Shown: in pieces, positions 19,662 to 30,543 of the stretch
How positions within the stretch are numbered: position 1 is the first letter of the stretch
Layout: each line of letters begins with the position of its first letter
From: Erwinia_E haradaeae_B
GTDB lineage: Bacteria; Pseudomonadota; Gammaproteobacteria; Enterobacterales; Enterobacteriaceae
DNA: 64,000 nucleotides
Assembly: GCF_900698985.1 (NCBI RefSeq)
Contig: NZ_LR217730.1
Span: 496,001 to 560,000, forward strand
Direction of reading: 5' to 3'
Position numbers and translations under genes: made by a program
Notes under the pieces: model-generated
Seen by the model: only the letters and a program-made list of their open reading frames with translations
Told to the model about the DNA's origin: nothing
Database searches by the model: none

Positions 19662-20342
19662 TTAGTTGAGTTTTTGAATAGTCAAGATACCATCTTGTAG
19701 ATATAGGCGTGAGGCGCAACCAATAGAATCATTGGGTATTTGTTCCATTATCCAGTAATGACCGGAAATAGATACTAATTCTGCAAATAGACTGGTACAA
19801 AAAATTTGACAACTGTCGTCTCCACTTGCCCCAGCCAATGCACGACCGCGCATTACTCCATAAACATGAATATTACCATCTGCAAGTACCTCCGCTCCCT
19901 CGCTGACACTATTAATGATAACTAAATCGGCATTTGCAGCATATACTTGTTGACCGGAGCGAATTGGAGAGAAAATGATTCGAGTTTTTGTAAATAACTT
20001 AGCAGGAGTCACGCTCTCTTTAATAGATGTATGCACTTGAGAAGAATTTAATACAGGAAGGCCAGAGCGTATAATAATGTCTTTTAATTGTTCATCTTGA
20101 CAACCGCTAATACCAACAATAAAAATACCAGTTGATAAAATGGCTTTTTTTATTTGATACCAATTTACTTCTTTCGTCAAGATTGAAACATTTACTATCA
20201 CCGCTGCATTATTAAAAAAATTAGGAGCGCGACTAATTTTTTCCTTGAGCGCTTTTTGTATAATAGAAGGGTCAGTATGACGTAAATGCAGTACAGGTAA
20301 TGTAAAACTACTACCTTTTAAATCAATTGGTAATTGCGACAT
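19662..20342 (-). CDS. minC: Division inhibitor MinC
   Basis: MinC blocks FtsZ ring assembly away from midcell when bound to MinD. I begin at MSQLPIDLKGSSFTL (ATG at 20342), which lines up with the E. coli start and gives 226 residues (E. coli 231); an in-frame ATG seven codons earlier at 20363 also exists, and neither has a strong Shine-Dalgarno sequence. The N-terminal FtsZ-binding domain runs to about residue 100, a variable linker follows, and the C-terminal beta-helix has ADGNIHVYGVMRGRALAGASG near residue 155, the MinD-binding surface. First gene of the min operon. Confidence 0.94.
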   Translation of the reverse strand: MSQLPIDLKGSSFTLPVLHLRHTDPSIIQKALKEKISRAPNFFNNAAVIVNVSILTKEVNWYQIKKAILSTGIFIVGISGCQDEQLKDIIIRSGLPVLNSSQVHTSIKESVTPAKLFTKTRIIFSPIRSGQQVYAANADLVIINSVSEGAEVLADGNIHVYGVMRGRALAGASGDDSCQIFCTSLFAELVSISGHYWIMEQIPNDSIGCASRLYLQDGILTIQKLN

Positions 20343-21094
20343 CAGAACTCTTGCTCTCATCATGATTATAATATAATAATCTTTAATATAAAAGAAGTGG
20401 TAAATCTATTGTATTGCGTCCACTTATGATAGCTCGTATTTATTGTGATACCTAACATTATATAGATACAAATCAGGATGATAGAAAAAAATTTTATAAA
20501 ACTTAATTCTTCTTAGTGTAGTTGAGTTAAATATTTTTTCTTTAATTTGTCTACATTTTATTAAAAATTATTCATTTTTCTTGGTTAACTTGTATTGTTT
20601 TGTAATCGTTAAAAAATATATGTAATATAATTATATTAATAATAAAAATTTTATATTTTTTTTGTTAATATTTTATTATAATTTTAATTAGAATTTTTTA
20701 AGCTAATCGCATGAGGCAATTAAGACCTCTTAGTGTATTTTAAGCTCAAATAGTTATTTTTATCCTTTATCAAGACAGACTGCATGGAGTAATATAATCA
20801 TATTTTATATCATGTTAATAAATTATTAGTGATTGCAGTTCATTTGAATTATAATGTTATCTAATAACAAGCGGTGATTCTTTAGTTCAAGTATCTTTAT
20901 TTTATAAGTTTTTATTTTTTACTATACTACAATATTTATCGTGTTAATGTACTTATTATAGCGTAATGAAATATTTATTATATTGTATCCTGATTATAAG
21001 ATACCGCTATCTAATCAGTAGCATGGATAGCTGTAGATAAAAATTTTATACGACCATATAATATGGCATACTAATATTAGCTTGAATCATGAAT
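20343..21094. other. Gene-free stretch between minC and erpA
   Basis: About 750 very AT-rich bases. No gene seen. The minCDE promoter should be near the left end (minus strand). E. coli has no comparable gap because the two loci are far apart there, so this is a rearrangement junction. Confidence 0.5.
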
Positions 21095-21439
21095 TCAGAT
21101 GTTAAAAGAAGAACCACAACTACAGGTAGTTTTTGCATTTGGATTTCTTACTACAAAGCGGGATCCTTCTAGATTCTCTGTATAATCTACTAAACCTCCA
21201 ATTAGATATTGTAGGCTCATAGGATCAACTATCAACATTACTCCAGATTTTTCTACTGTGATATCATTATTATGAACCTGGTCATCTAGAGTAAATCCAT
21301 ATTGAAATCCACTGCATCCACCTCCAGTAATATACACGCGTAGTTTTAAATTTGAATTATCTTGATGAAGAAGTAGATCTTTCACTTTACTTGCTGCGGC
21401 ATCAGTAAAATATAAAGGTATGATTTGATCATTTATCAT
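21095..21439 (-). CDS. erpA: Iron-sulfur insertion protein ErpA
   Basis: ErpA is an A-type carrier that delivers Fe-S clusters to apoproteins, including those needed for isoprenoid synthesis, and plausibly LipA and AcnB here. With the ATG at 21439 it has 114 residues, exactly as in E. coli; a TTG four codons earlier is in frame but unnecessary. It has TDAAASKVKDLL, the first cysteine in ITGGGCSGFQYGF near residue 42, DPMSLQYL, and the two C-terminal cysteines in TTCSCGSSF. That Cys-Gly-Ser-Ser-Phe ending favours ErpA over IscA or SufA. Confidence 0.94.
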   Translation of the reverse strand: MINDQIIPLYFTDAAASKVKDLLLHQDNSNLKLRVYITGGGCSGFQYGFTLDDQVHNNDITVEKSGVMLIVDPMSLQYLIGGLVDYTENLEGSRFVVRNPNAKTTCSCGSSFNI

Positions 21440-22720
21440 TGTTAAATCCAATATTAACTGAGATCTGTGAGATTAAAGATAATGATTTTTGTTATAATGA
21501 CTTAACCTCTAGAATGGTAAGATATGAGAGTACTTCTTTGCTAGTTGATATAAACTTAATTATTCCATCAAAATATACATAATAAGGACTAGATGCTTCT
21601 TATTATGCAATAATTTTTCATATTTTTATTAATTATACATGTATAGATAAGATCTATATTATTTTATATTTTTAAGATATTTAATATAATATTATCAATT
21701 TCAATGATTTTTGTCCATGTTACATATACTTATATATCAAGAACACTCGATATTATTTGGTTGCTGGTAAACTATTAATATATCTTATCAGGAATATATT
21801 AATTATGTTTCTTAGATTTTCTATTTTATTGATATTAAGATTGTTATATTTATCAGTAATAACTTAGAAGTAAGGCTTTTATCTTTTCATCAGTCATATT
21901 TAAGATATTGTAGCGTAGAGTAATAATATCAGCCTTGACATAATATTAGTTTTATAGTCTTTTAAAATAATTTAACGCTATAATAGGTATTATTTTTTAA
22001 TTAAATTTACTAGAAATATTGTTCTAACACAAAAAATATCTATTAATACTTATTTATAACTTTTATCCTAAGTTAGGTGTCTCAATATTCTAGTGAAACA
22101 TTAAATTTTTATATTATTAGTTTTTGATATATTTTTTGCATATTTATTTTGAAGTAATTATAGATCTTTTTTAATTTATAGATGTATGTATATTACATGT
22201 AAACATAGACGTCTTCTATGGTATTATAATAAAATATTAAGATATTTGATCGAATACTAAAAGATTTTATTTATTATAAAAACTCACTTTAATTAGTTAG
22301 AATTCAGAGTTATGATTATCTCATAAACAATTAGAAAATTGATTAGCAAATGAAGAGATATGCATAAGTATCAAGCTATATTAGTGTTAACATTGATTTT
22401 TTTGATTGACATATTATAATGTATCTATCTATATACTAGATAGTATCATGTGCGATATATTAAGTATTGATTTTGTGTTTTTTTAGTAAAAATTTATTTT
22501 TTTATTTTTGTATTTCCAGTGAGCTTTTGATATAATAATTATATTATATAATATATTAAGAATTTGTCAGGAATAGAACCAAATGATTGTGTAAATATTT
22601 ACTAATATTATATATGAAATTTTAAAATAAAATGTCTAAGCAAGAGTAGACGCTAATAATAAAATGCTTATAAGCATAACATATAAGTGTTCCTTAATAT
22701 AGATTGTTTTAAACATAGAT
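21440..22720. other. AT-rich stretch between erpA and purK
   Basis: About 1.28 kb without a recognisable gene or remnant on either strand. In E. coli erpA neighbours hemL and clcA; no trace of either is visible by eye. The erpA promoter lies at its left end. Confidence 0.5.
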
Positions 22721-23791
22721 CTATTTTTGAAATAGTGTATTTTTTACCCACATAATATAGTCGGCATATTCTATCGGCAAGGTTGGTAGAAGAGAATTGA
22801 GTATTTGGTTAAGTACAACAGGATTAACATCTACTAGATTAATATGACCGACCTTACGGCCATGATAAACAGTTTTGTTATACCAATGTAAATGTAGTCG
22901 TGGTTCAGCAAGCCACGATATACGAGAATTAATGCCAATAAGATTCAGCATCACGGCCGGCATATATATTACTGGTGTAGGTAAAGGAAGATCAAGAATA
23001 GCTCTTAAATGTAATTCAAATTGATTAATGGAAGCAGCATCTTGTGTCCAGTGTCCACTATTATGAACACGTGCCGATAATTCATTAATTAGTAAACCTT
23101 TTGATGTCATAAAGCATTCCATAGTCATAACGCCAATGTAATTTAATTTATGCATTATCATAGATAACATATGTTCAGCTATATTTTGTTGCGTATTGTC
23201 ATTTATTAGTACTACACTTGCGCGTAAAATACCGTTCTGATGAAAGTTATAAGTAAGAGGGTAAAATACTGTATCTCCATTACGACCTCTAGCACCAATA
23301 AGAGATAATTCATTAGAAAAGTTAATTTTTTTTTCTACGATACATTTGCCATACATAGTTTCTGGTACCGTTTCGGTGTTATCAAGACATAAATGCCATT
23401 GACCATGTCCATTATAACCACCATTACGACATTTAACGATAACTTGTTGACCAAGAGTAGAAAATATTTGAGGCCATTGCGTTTTACAAGATAGGAGTTC
23501 CCATGGTGCTGTTGCTAGATTAAGATCGTTTAGTAGTTTTTTTTGGCTCAGACGATCAGTTAATACTGGAAAGATATCGCGATTTACAAAAGAGGTGCTT
23601 TTAGATAACTTTTGAGTTAACACTGTATTTGGCCAGTATTCTATTTCCGTAGTAATAACACTATTAGTAACTGAAAACATTTGGAGATCGCTATTTAATG
23701 CAATAAGATGAACGGTTACTCCAAGTGGTTCACCAGCTTGACGCAACATATGACCTAATTGACCATCTCCTAAGACATAAACCAGTTTCAT
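22721..23791 (-). CDS. purK: 5-(carboxyamino)imidazole ribonucleotide synthase
   Basis: PurK uses ATP and bicarbonate to carboxylate aminoimidazole ribonucleotide to N5-CAIR, the substrate of PurE, in purine biosynthesis. The 356-residue ATP-grasp protein (E. coli 355) starts MKLVYVLGDGQLGHML with the glycine loop near residue 8, and has IVKCRNGGYNGHGQW near 137, a stretch with MTMECF near 220 and NELSARVHNSGHWTQDA near 235, all standard PurK landmarks. The ATG lies two bases after the purE stop, with GAGGA inside the end of purE, so the two are translationally coupled. Confidence 0.96.
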   Translation of the reverse strand: MKLVYVLGDGQLGHMLRQAGEPLGVTVHLIALNSDLQMFSVTNSVITTEIEYWPNTVLTQKLSKSTSFVNRDIFPVLTDRLSQKKLLNDLNLATAPWELLSCKTQWPQIFSTLGQQVIVKCRNGGYNGHGQWHLCLDNTETVPETMYGKCIVEKKINFSNELSLIGARGRNGDTVFYPLTYNFHQNGILRASVVLINDNTQQNIAEHMLSMIMHKLNYIGVMTMECFMTSKGLLINELSARVHNSGHWTQDAASINQFELHLRAILDLPLPTPVIYMPAVMLNLIGINSRISWLAEPRLHLHWYNKTVYHGRKVGHINLVDVNPVVLNQILNSLLPTLPIEYADYIMWVKNTLFQK

Positions 23792-23793
23792 CT

Positions 23794-24297
23794 TTAATTC
23801 CTCGGATCCGGATTCTTGAGCACTTCATCTGTCTTATGTTGCCTCCATCTTTCTATCCTTATAGCTAATTGTTGATCGTTTAACGCAAGAACCTGCATAG
23901 CTAAAATAGCTGCATTAGTAGCTCCAGCGATCCCAATAGCTAATGTTCCAACTGGAATACCAGACGGCATCTGAAGAATAGAATATAAGCTATCCATCCC
24001 TCCTAATATAGAACTATGTATTGGTACGCCAAATACTGGTATTAGTGTTTTAGCTGCTAACATCCCTGGTAGGTGTGCAGCACCACCTGCACCGGCAATA
24101 ATAATTTGATAACCGTTATCTTTAGCGTTTTCTGCAAAGCTAAACAGCTTTTCTGGTGTTCGGTGGGCTGATATTACTTCGCAATGAAATGGAACGTCGA
24201 ATTGAGTTAGGATATCGGCAGAGTGTTTCATAGTAGACCAGTCACTTTTAGAACCCATAATAATTGCAATACAGTTTATATTAGATATTTGTGGCAT
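23794..24297 (-). CDS. purE: N5-CAIR mutase
   Basis: PurE (class I) rearranges N5-CAIR to CAIR in de novo purine synthesis, taking its unstable substrate from PurK. The 167-residue protein (E. coli 169) has MGSKSDWSTM near residue 14, the catalytic-histidine region VISAHRTPE near 41, GAGGAAHLPGMLAAKT near 69 and GGMDSLYSILQMPSGIPVGT near 98. It is followed immediately by purK, as in E. coli, and preceded by lpxH after 155 bp. Confidence 0.96.
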   Translation of the reverse strand: MPQISNINCIAIIMGSKSDWSTMKHSADILTQFDVPFHCEVISAHRTPEKLFSFAENAKDNGYQIIIAGAGGAAHLPGMLAAKTLIPVFGVPIHSSILGGMDSLYSILQMPSGIPVGTLAIGIAGATNAAILAMQVLALNDQQLAIRIERWRQHKTDEVLKNPDPRN

Positions 24298-24452
24298 ATA
24301 TGATCATTCTCATGATTTTAAAATATTACTATTAGTAACCAACCTAATAGGTTGCATAATGCGAGAGAAGACAAGAGAGTCTCATAAGTAATAAGAGTTA
24401 AGGGGTGTATTTCTATAGCTAAGATGCGACTGCGTGCATGAGATTATTTTCC

Positions 24453-25169
24453 TTATAAAGCGAAAGTAACAAGTTGTATATCATCATGACTTACTTTAAC
24501 CATGGATCCTTGTTGATGCCAATTTCCTAATACTAAACGCTGAGCAGGTTGTCCATATATTTCTAATTGATGAACTGCTGGCCGATGAGTATGACCATGT
24601 ATAAGTATTGATACCCGATATGCACGCATTATATCAGTAACTAATTGAGGATGCACGTCCATGATTTCTATCTTTTTTTTATTATTGATTTGCTTACTAC
24701 AAGCCCTAATGATTGATGCAATATGTTTTCGGGTATATATTGGTATAGTAAGAAATAAATTTTTCATCCACCGACATTGTACTATTTTCCGATATAATTG
24801 ATAAAATATATCGTTAGTACACAATGTATCACCATGCATAATTAGCAATCTTTGACCATATATTTCAAGAACGTATTCATTAGGTATCAAATTCATCCCT
24901 GCTCTGCACGCAAAACGTTTACCTAATAAAAAGTCACGATTGCCATGAAGAAAGTGACATGGAATAGATAACTGACGAAGAAAGCAAGCCAGATCATCAT
25001 ACAATGGATTCGGGTCATCGTCACCAATCCAGTAATCAAATAAATCACCTAAAATATATAACGCATCCACGTATCGAGCTTCATAATTTAAGAATTTTAA
25101 AAAACCAGAAGTAACATTTGGCGATCGGTTGGATAAATGTAAATCAGAAATAAAAAGCGTATTTTGCAT
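24453..25169 (-). CDS. lpxH: UDP-2,3-diacylglucosamine hydrolase
   Basis: LpxH cleaves the pyrophosphate of UDP-2,3-diacylglucosamine to give lipid X, an early membrane-associated step of lipid A synthesis. The 238-residue protein (E. coli 240) has every metal-site motif of the calcineurin-like phosphoesterases: FISDLHLS at residues 5-12, GDLFDYWIGDD near 40, HGNRDFLLG near 78, MHGDTLC near 113 and IHGHTHRPAVH near 194. With bamD and lptM, it implies that an outer membrane containing lipid A is still made. In E. coli ppiB lies between lpxH and cysS; it is missing here. Confidence 0.96.
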   Translation of the reverse strand: MQNTLFISDLHLSNRSPNVTSGFLKFLNYEARYVDALYILGDLFDYWIGDDDPNPLYDDLACFLRQLSIPCHFLHGNRDFLLGKRFACRAGMNLIPNEYVLEIYGQRLLIMHGDTLCTNDIFYQLYRKIVQCRWMKNLFLTIPIYTRKHIASIIRACSKQINNKKKIEIMDVHPQLVTDIMRAYRVSILIHGHTHRPAVHQLEIYGQPAQRLVLGNWHQQGSMVKVSHDDIQLVTFAL

Positions 25170-25772
25170 AATTAGTAAATAATTAACAGTATATTATATA
25201 ATGTATAAGTAACTATCTTCTCTTAGAATCTAAAAGTAGACAATACTATGCAGTAAAATGAGTAATAATGGAGCTAAGATTTTATATTGATATTACAATG
25301 CTCTAATAATAATTATATATCATATAAAATTGCATAATACGATTTATTATTTTGATATAGAACATAGGATTACAAGGTTAGATATAAAAACAAATGTATG
25401 ATAGTAAGCCATCTGGTTAGTCTGGATTTCTGAAGATATCTACATATAATGTAGCGATAGAACAAAAGAATTGATTACTATCACTCAGAATTTTATAAAA
25501 TTTTAATCAGTTTAAGTACTATTTTAATAATCACTTCCCATTAGTTTAACTTTATTTAGATTATAGATATTTTGAGTAGAACAAAGAATTTAATTAGATA
25601 CCATAGGATTTGTATTGAATAATTAGTATGCCTTTTTGATAAAAATATATATTAAAATAAATAAAGTATTACTGACAGATATGTACTTGTATATATTTTT
25701 GATAATGTTTTCTCTGTATATTGTATAATATATCTATTCATATACTACTCTATTTTATCATGGAATATTACT
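25170..25772. other. Divergent region lpxH / cysS; ppiB missing
   Basis: These 603 bases lie where E. coli carries ppiB (peptidyl-prolyl isomerase B, 164 aa). I looked on the minus strand for its FHRVI and QFFINV motifs and found none, so the gene is deleted or beyond recognition. The promoter of cysS should be near 25700-25760, where TATAAT-like sequences are frequent. Confidence 0.5.
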
Positions 25773-27167
25773 ATGCTAAAAATTTTTAATACCTTAAGTC
25801 GAACTAAAGAGGAGTTCCAACCTATTCATAGTAGTATGATTGGTATGTATGTTTGTGGGATGACTGTGTATGATCTCTGTCATATTGGCCATGGAAGGAC
25901 CTTTGCGGCTTTTGATGTGATTGCGCGTTATCTACGATATCTTGGTTATAACCTGAATTATGTGCGTAATATTACTGATATTGATGATAAAATCATTAAA
26001 CGTGCTAATCATGAAGGAAGATCGATTACATGCCTGACTCAATCTATGATTCATGAGATGCATCAGGATTTATCAGCACTAAATATTTTACTACCAAATT
26101 ATGAGCCACATGCTACCAATTATATTGCAGAAATGATTTTACTAATAGAAAAACTCATAATGCGAAAATATGCCTATATCGCTCATAATGGCGATATAAT
26201 ATTCTCTGTTGATAAAAGTCCGAGGTATGGATTTCTTTCACGGCAAAACTTGATTAACTTAAATGTTGGTGTCAGAGTGACTTCTTTTATTAATATAAAA
26301 AAGAATCCCTTGGATTTTGTTTTATGGAAAAAATCAAAAATAGACGAGCCATTTTGGAATTCTCCGTGGGGTCCTGGTCGTCCAGGTTGGCATATTGAAT
26401 GTTCTGCAATGAATTATAAACACTTAGGTCATCACTTTGATATTCATGGTGGTGGATTAGATCTTATGTTTCCGCATCATGAAAATGAAATTGCTCAGTC
26501 TACTTGCGCTCACAACACTCCATACGTCAACTACTGGATGCATTCTGGTATGGTTATGATTAATTGTGAGAAAATGTCCAAATCTCTCAATAATTTTTTA
26601 ACTATACGTGAAATATTAAAGCATCATGATGGAGAGACTGTACGTTATTTTTTAATATCAAGTCACTATCGCAGTCAAATACATTACAATACAAATAACT
26701 TAATGCAAGCACGTTTTGCACTTGAGCGTCTTTATATGGCTTTGCAGAATACAGAGCACAACACAAACATATGCTCAGGTGAAGAATTTGAAAAGCGTTT
26801 TTGTAAAGCAATGAATGATGATTTTAATACCCCAGTAGCTTGCGCTGTTCTTTTTGATTTAGCGCGAGAAATTAATCGTAAAAAAATAACTGATAAGAGG
26901 TTAGCAAATAGCTTAGCGATGCGTCTACGTTTTCTTGGTAGTGTTCTTGGTTTGCTAGAGCAAGATCCAGATCAGTTTTTAAAAAAAAATCATTTTTATT
27001 GTAAAGATTATCAACTTTCAACAATTGAAAATTTTATCCAGATGCGTATTGACGCTCGAAAAAATAAAAACTGGAGGAAAGCTGACTTTATACGAAATTA
27101 TCTTGATAGGTATATGGGTATTATTTTAGAAGATAGTATAGATGGTACTCAGTGGCGCAAGAAATAG
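25773..27167 (+). CDS. cysS: Cysteinyl-tRNA synthetase
   Basis: CysS charges tRNA-Cys; it is a class I enzyme whose active-site zinc selects cysteine. The 464-residue protein (E. coli 461) has Cys28 in YVCGMTVYD, the HIGH-type motif HIGHGRT near residue 37, the zinc ligands in WHIECSAM near 209 and HHENEIAQS near 234, and the KMSKS motif as KMSKSLNNF near 268. The C-terminal helical domain is complete. It stands divergent from lpxH as in E. coli. Confidence 0.97.
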   Translation: MLKIFNTLSRTKEEFQPIHSSMIGMYVCGMTVYDLCHIGHGRTFAAFDVIARYLRYLGYNLNYVRNITDIDDKIIKRANHEGRSITCLTQSMIHEMHQDLSALNILLPNYEPHATNYIAEMILLIEKLIMRKYAYIAHNGDIIFSVDKSPRYGFLSRQNLINLNVGVRVTSFINIKKNPLDFVLWKKSKIDEPFWNSPWGPGRPGWHIECSAMNYKHLGHHFDIHGGGLDLMFPHHENEIAQSTCAHNTPYVNYWMHSGMVMINCEKMSKSLNNFLTIREILKHHDGETVRYFLISSHYRSQIHYNTNNLMQARFALERLYMALQNTEHNTNICSGEEFEKRFCKAMNDDFNTPVACAVLFDLAREINRKKITDKRLANSLAMRLRFLGSVLGLLEQDPDQFLKKNHFYCKDYQLSTIENFIQMRIDARKNKNWRKADFIRNYLDRYMGIILEDSIDGTQWRKK

Positions 27168-27736
27168 CCACAGTAACACTTGACGATCTTGTGATGTTGA
27201 TGAGTTATTGTAATAAAGTTTTATACTTTATATATACTTATACCGATGAACGCTTCTAAAAGTTCAATAAAATTCATTTGATATACCTCAATGTAGTTTG
27301 ATATGATCATGTTATTAATATGATTTTGTATCATTTTTATATTTTTAATATTAGTTATACGTTTCACTTGGATATGACTTCTGTTTAGATGGCTATGTAT
27401 GTTGTATAGTGTAAAAACTTAAGTATACGTTCGTATCAACGAGCGATGATTTGATGATCGAGTTTTTTTTATATTTAAACATAGAGATACACTCTCAGTA
27501 TTAATACTAGACTGTTTTAATAAAAAGTAAAACATCTCATATATTTTAAACTATAATTTTTAATTAGATTATTTTATGTAATTATTTTGATCTGTATAAA
27601 ATGTGGCATTATTTTCATCAGGCGGTCCTTAGCAAGGTACACTATTTATTGACAGATGTACTAATGATGTAACAATTTTTTATTAAAAATTTTTGTCTTC
27701 ATCTCTGCTTTTTCAATATTAATTTTGTAGTATTTT
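27168..27736. other. Convergent region cysS / aspS
   Basis: 569 bases between the 3' ends of cysS and aspS. No gene or clear hairpin-plus-T-run terminator could be confirmed by eye; an eight-T run near 27465 follows a GATGAT direct repeat but not a proper stem. Confidence 0.5.
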
Positions 27737-29488
27737 TTAAGTTTTAATCCCTAATTCCATTAATAAAAATGGATGAGCAGTATAAGGAGCATTTGTCATT
27801 GGACAAATAGCAGAAGTAGTTTTAGGAAACGCAATAACATCACGTATGTTATCTGAGTTAGTTAACAGCATGACCAGACGATCAAGGCCAAAAGCTAAAC
27901 CAGCATGTGGAGGGGCGCCAAATTTTAATGCTTCAAGAAAAAAGCCAAACTTTTGATTTTGTTCGTCTTCAGAAATACCCAAAAGATCAAATACTGTTTT
28001 TTGCATTACCCACTCATTTATGCGTACGGATCCACCACAAACTTCATAACCATTAATTACCATGTCATATGCATTAGCGATTGCGTTCTCTGGTGCTCGT
28101 TTTAGTTTTTCCACTGACATTGCCTTAGGGGCGGTAAAAGGATGATGCATTGATGTTAGATTACCCTTTTCATCTGCTTCAAACATTGGAAAGTCTACTA
28201 TCCATAGTGGCTCCCAAGCAGAGTTATTGTTAATATTTAGCTCATGACCTAGTTTTGTGCGTAAAGCGCCTAGTGCATTAGTGACTGGATCTGTGAGGTC
28301 TGCAGCGAAAAAAATCATATCCCCATCAATCGCTTTAGTGCGATCTAATAGCTTTTCTATTATTTCTATATTTAGATATTTTACTAAAGGCCCTCTGATG
28401 CCAGAAAGACCATTATTTTGATGATATATTTTAACCCAAGATATTCTGTTTAAACCATAGTTTTTGCAAAATTGTACATAGGACTCAATTTGTTTTCGCG
28501 TGAGTTTAGCTCCACCTGGGACACATAATGCTGTTATCCGATCTATCGCATGATTTAATGGTTTGGAAAAACCTAAAAATTCAATATTTTGTATAAAATC
28601 AGCTATATCTATTAACTCCATCGGGTTTCGTAAGTCTGGTTTATCTGAACCATAGCGGCGCTTTGATTCGGCAAAGGTCATCACTGGAAAACTATGTAAT
28701 GATACAGATTTTATCTTTAACCATAAGGTATGTACTAAACTCTCCATGATTGCCATTACCTCTTTAGCATTCATAAATGAGGTTTCGACATCAATTTGCG
28801 TAAACTCTGGTTGACGATCAGCGCGCAGATCTTCATCACGAAAACATTTTGCGATTTGATAATAACGATCAAATCCTGAGATCATTAACAACTGTTTAAA
28901 TAATTGTGGTGATTGTGGCAGTGAATAGAACTTACCGATATGACAGCGACTAGGGACTAAATAGTTGCGAGCACCTTCTGGTGTAATCTTAGTTAGCATT
29001 GGTGTCTCTATATCAATAAAACCTGCATTTTCCATAAATTGCCGTACTATACTGGTAATGGTGGAGCGAACTTTTAGTCGATTAGCCATTTCTGGACGTC
29101 TTAAATCTAGATAGCGATACTTTAAACGTGCTTCTTCACTATTATTTTTACTGAAATCTAGAGGAACTGATTCGGAGCGATTAATGATAGATAGATTTGT
29201 TGCGCATACTTCAATATCACCAGTTAACATAGATTTATTTTTATTTTTTTCAGTACGAACACAGACTTTACCAATAATCTGAATACAGAATTCATTACGT
29301 AGTTCACCAGCAAGACAAAAAGTTTGATAATAATCTGGGCTAAAAAAAACCTGTACAATACCTTCACGGTCGCGCATATCAATAAAGATAAGGCTGCCTA
29401 AGTTACGATAACGGTGCACCCATCCACATAGCGTGATTTTTTGATCTATGTAGGTTTGATTGAGTTGTCCGCAATATGCAGTACGCAT
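27737..29488 (-). CDS. aspS: Aspartyl-tRNA synthetase
   Basis: AspS charges tRNA-Asp; it is a class IIb enzyme with an N-terminal OB-fold. An in-frame ATG exists at 29551, but the conserved start MRTAYCGQL is at 29488 with AGAGG upstream, giving 583 residues (E. coli 590). Class II motif 1 is around FIDIETPMLTKITPEGARN near residue 175, motif 2 is FRDEDLRADRQPEFTQID near 215, and motif 3 is GLAFGLDRLVMLL near 530. The bacterial insertion domain is present. Only the last few residues are shorter than in E. coli. Confidence 0.96.
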   Translation of the reverse strand: MRTAYCGQLNQTYIDQKITLCGWVHRYRNLGSLIFIDMRDREGIVQVFFSPDYYQTFCLAGELRNEFCIQIIGKVCVRTEKNKNKSMLTGDIEVCATNLSIINRSESVPLDFSKNNSEEARLKYRYLDLRRPEMANRLKVRSTITSIVRQFMENAGFIDIETPMLTKITPEGARNYLVPSRCHIGKFYSLPQSPQLFKQLLMISGFDRYYQIAKCFRDEDLRADRQPEFTQIDVETSFMNAKEVMAIMESLVHTLWLKIKSVSLHSFPVMTFAESKRRYGSDKPDLRNPMELIDIADFIQNIEFLGFSKPLNHAIDRITALCVPGGAKLTRKQIESYVQFCKNYGLNRISWVKIYHQNNGLSGIRGPLVKYLNIEIIEKLLDRTKAIDGDMIFFAADLTDPVTNALGALRTKLGHELNINNNSAWEPLWIVDFPMFEADEKGNLTSMHHPFTAPKAMSVEKLKRAPENAIANAYDMVINGYEVCGGSVRINEWVMQKTVFDLLGISEDEQNQKFGFFLEALKFGAPPHAGLAFGLDRLVMLLTNSDNIRDVIAFPKTTSAICPMTNAPYTAHPFLLMELGIKT

Positions 29489-30543
29489 AATCATGCCTCT
29501 TATTTTAATGCTGTTATCTAATTCTATTAAATAGTGCTGTATAATATACATTAATAGCTAATAAAAAGTTTCTACGTGCTGTAGATGATCTAATAGATGC
29601 ACTAATTATAGATAATATATCTAGTTTTACAGATCTAATTATTAATTTTTAACACTATGATTAGTTTTATTCATTATAGCTTGTCATAGAGTTTGGAATG
29701 TATTCATGTCTTATTTTAAGACAGCCTGGCAATAGGTATATTAAATAATATAAACAAAATTTAATATATAATAATGTTATATAAATTCACTGTATAGAGT
29801 TAATTTGTTTCTTCTAAATGAAGAATTTTTTATAATTTCTTACAATTGAGTCACTATTATAGAAGTTCTGATGTATTAATTAACTTAATTCTTTGTGTAG
29901 CATAACTAGCGATACGGTAAATTGCTATTATTACTAAATAAATTAATTAATAGAATTTATCTCTAGTATTAATATAGATAAAGATTTTGAGATGAATATC
30001 ATTTAATTAGGATTACAGTAATTTTATCTGAATATTTTAATTTACAAACACTTATTAACTTATTGAATCTTTTTTTATATATATAGTTTGAGTAACTATT
30101 CTGTATTTCTATTGCTAATAGCAATTATTTTACAATAATATTCATGTGATATCTGTTCTGTTAAAACAGACAATAATTAATCATAAGGACATAGACTAAA
30201 TGCTAAAGAGCATCTTAAAATACAGATTTCGCGTATCGTTTTGATGACATGGGTTCCACAGAATATGTAATTATTACCAAACTAATAGTGTACCAAAGAG
30301 TAATGTTGTCACCATATTTTTTAACTTTTAATATTAAACATTGAATTTTATATAAAACATGTAATGTTACTAACTAGACTAGTTATTTAAGAATTCTATT
30401 TAATTAGCTAGGTTATGTATATAATGAATAACAAAAACCTTTAGTTCTTTATAAGATTTTATTATTAGTGATATGTAAAAATAATCATCTTTTGATTGAT
30501 TTTAATAAGGTTTTTCAATGACCAGAATGAATGACGTAATAGG
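29489..30543. other. AT-rich stretch between aspS and cysA
   Basis: About 1.05 kb on the 3' side of cysA. In E. coli cysM (cysteine synthase B) follows cysA directly; I see no convincing remnant here, only a faint match around 30295-30330 to its N-terminus. The aspS promoter must lie near the left end. Confidence 0.5.

Noticed and set aside
27415..27475. Intrinsic terminator after cysS (run of eight T near 27465)
   Set aside because: The preceding sequence forms a direct GATGAT repeat and not a stable stem when checked base by base.
30290..30335. Possible cysM N-terminal remnant downstream of cysA
   Set aside because: Minus-strand TLLFGTLLVW vaguely recalls TIGNTPLVKL but is short, interrupted, and no further CysM motif follows.
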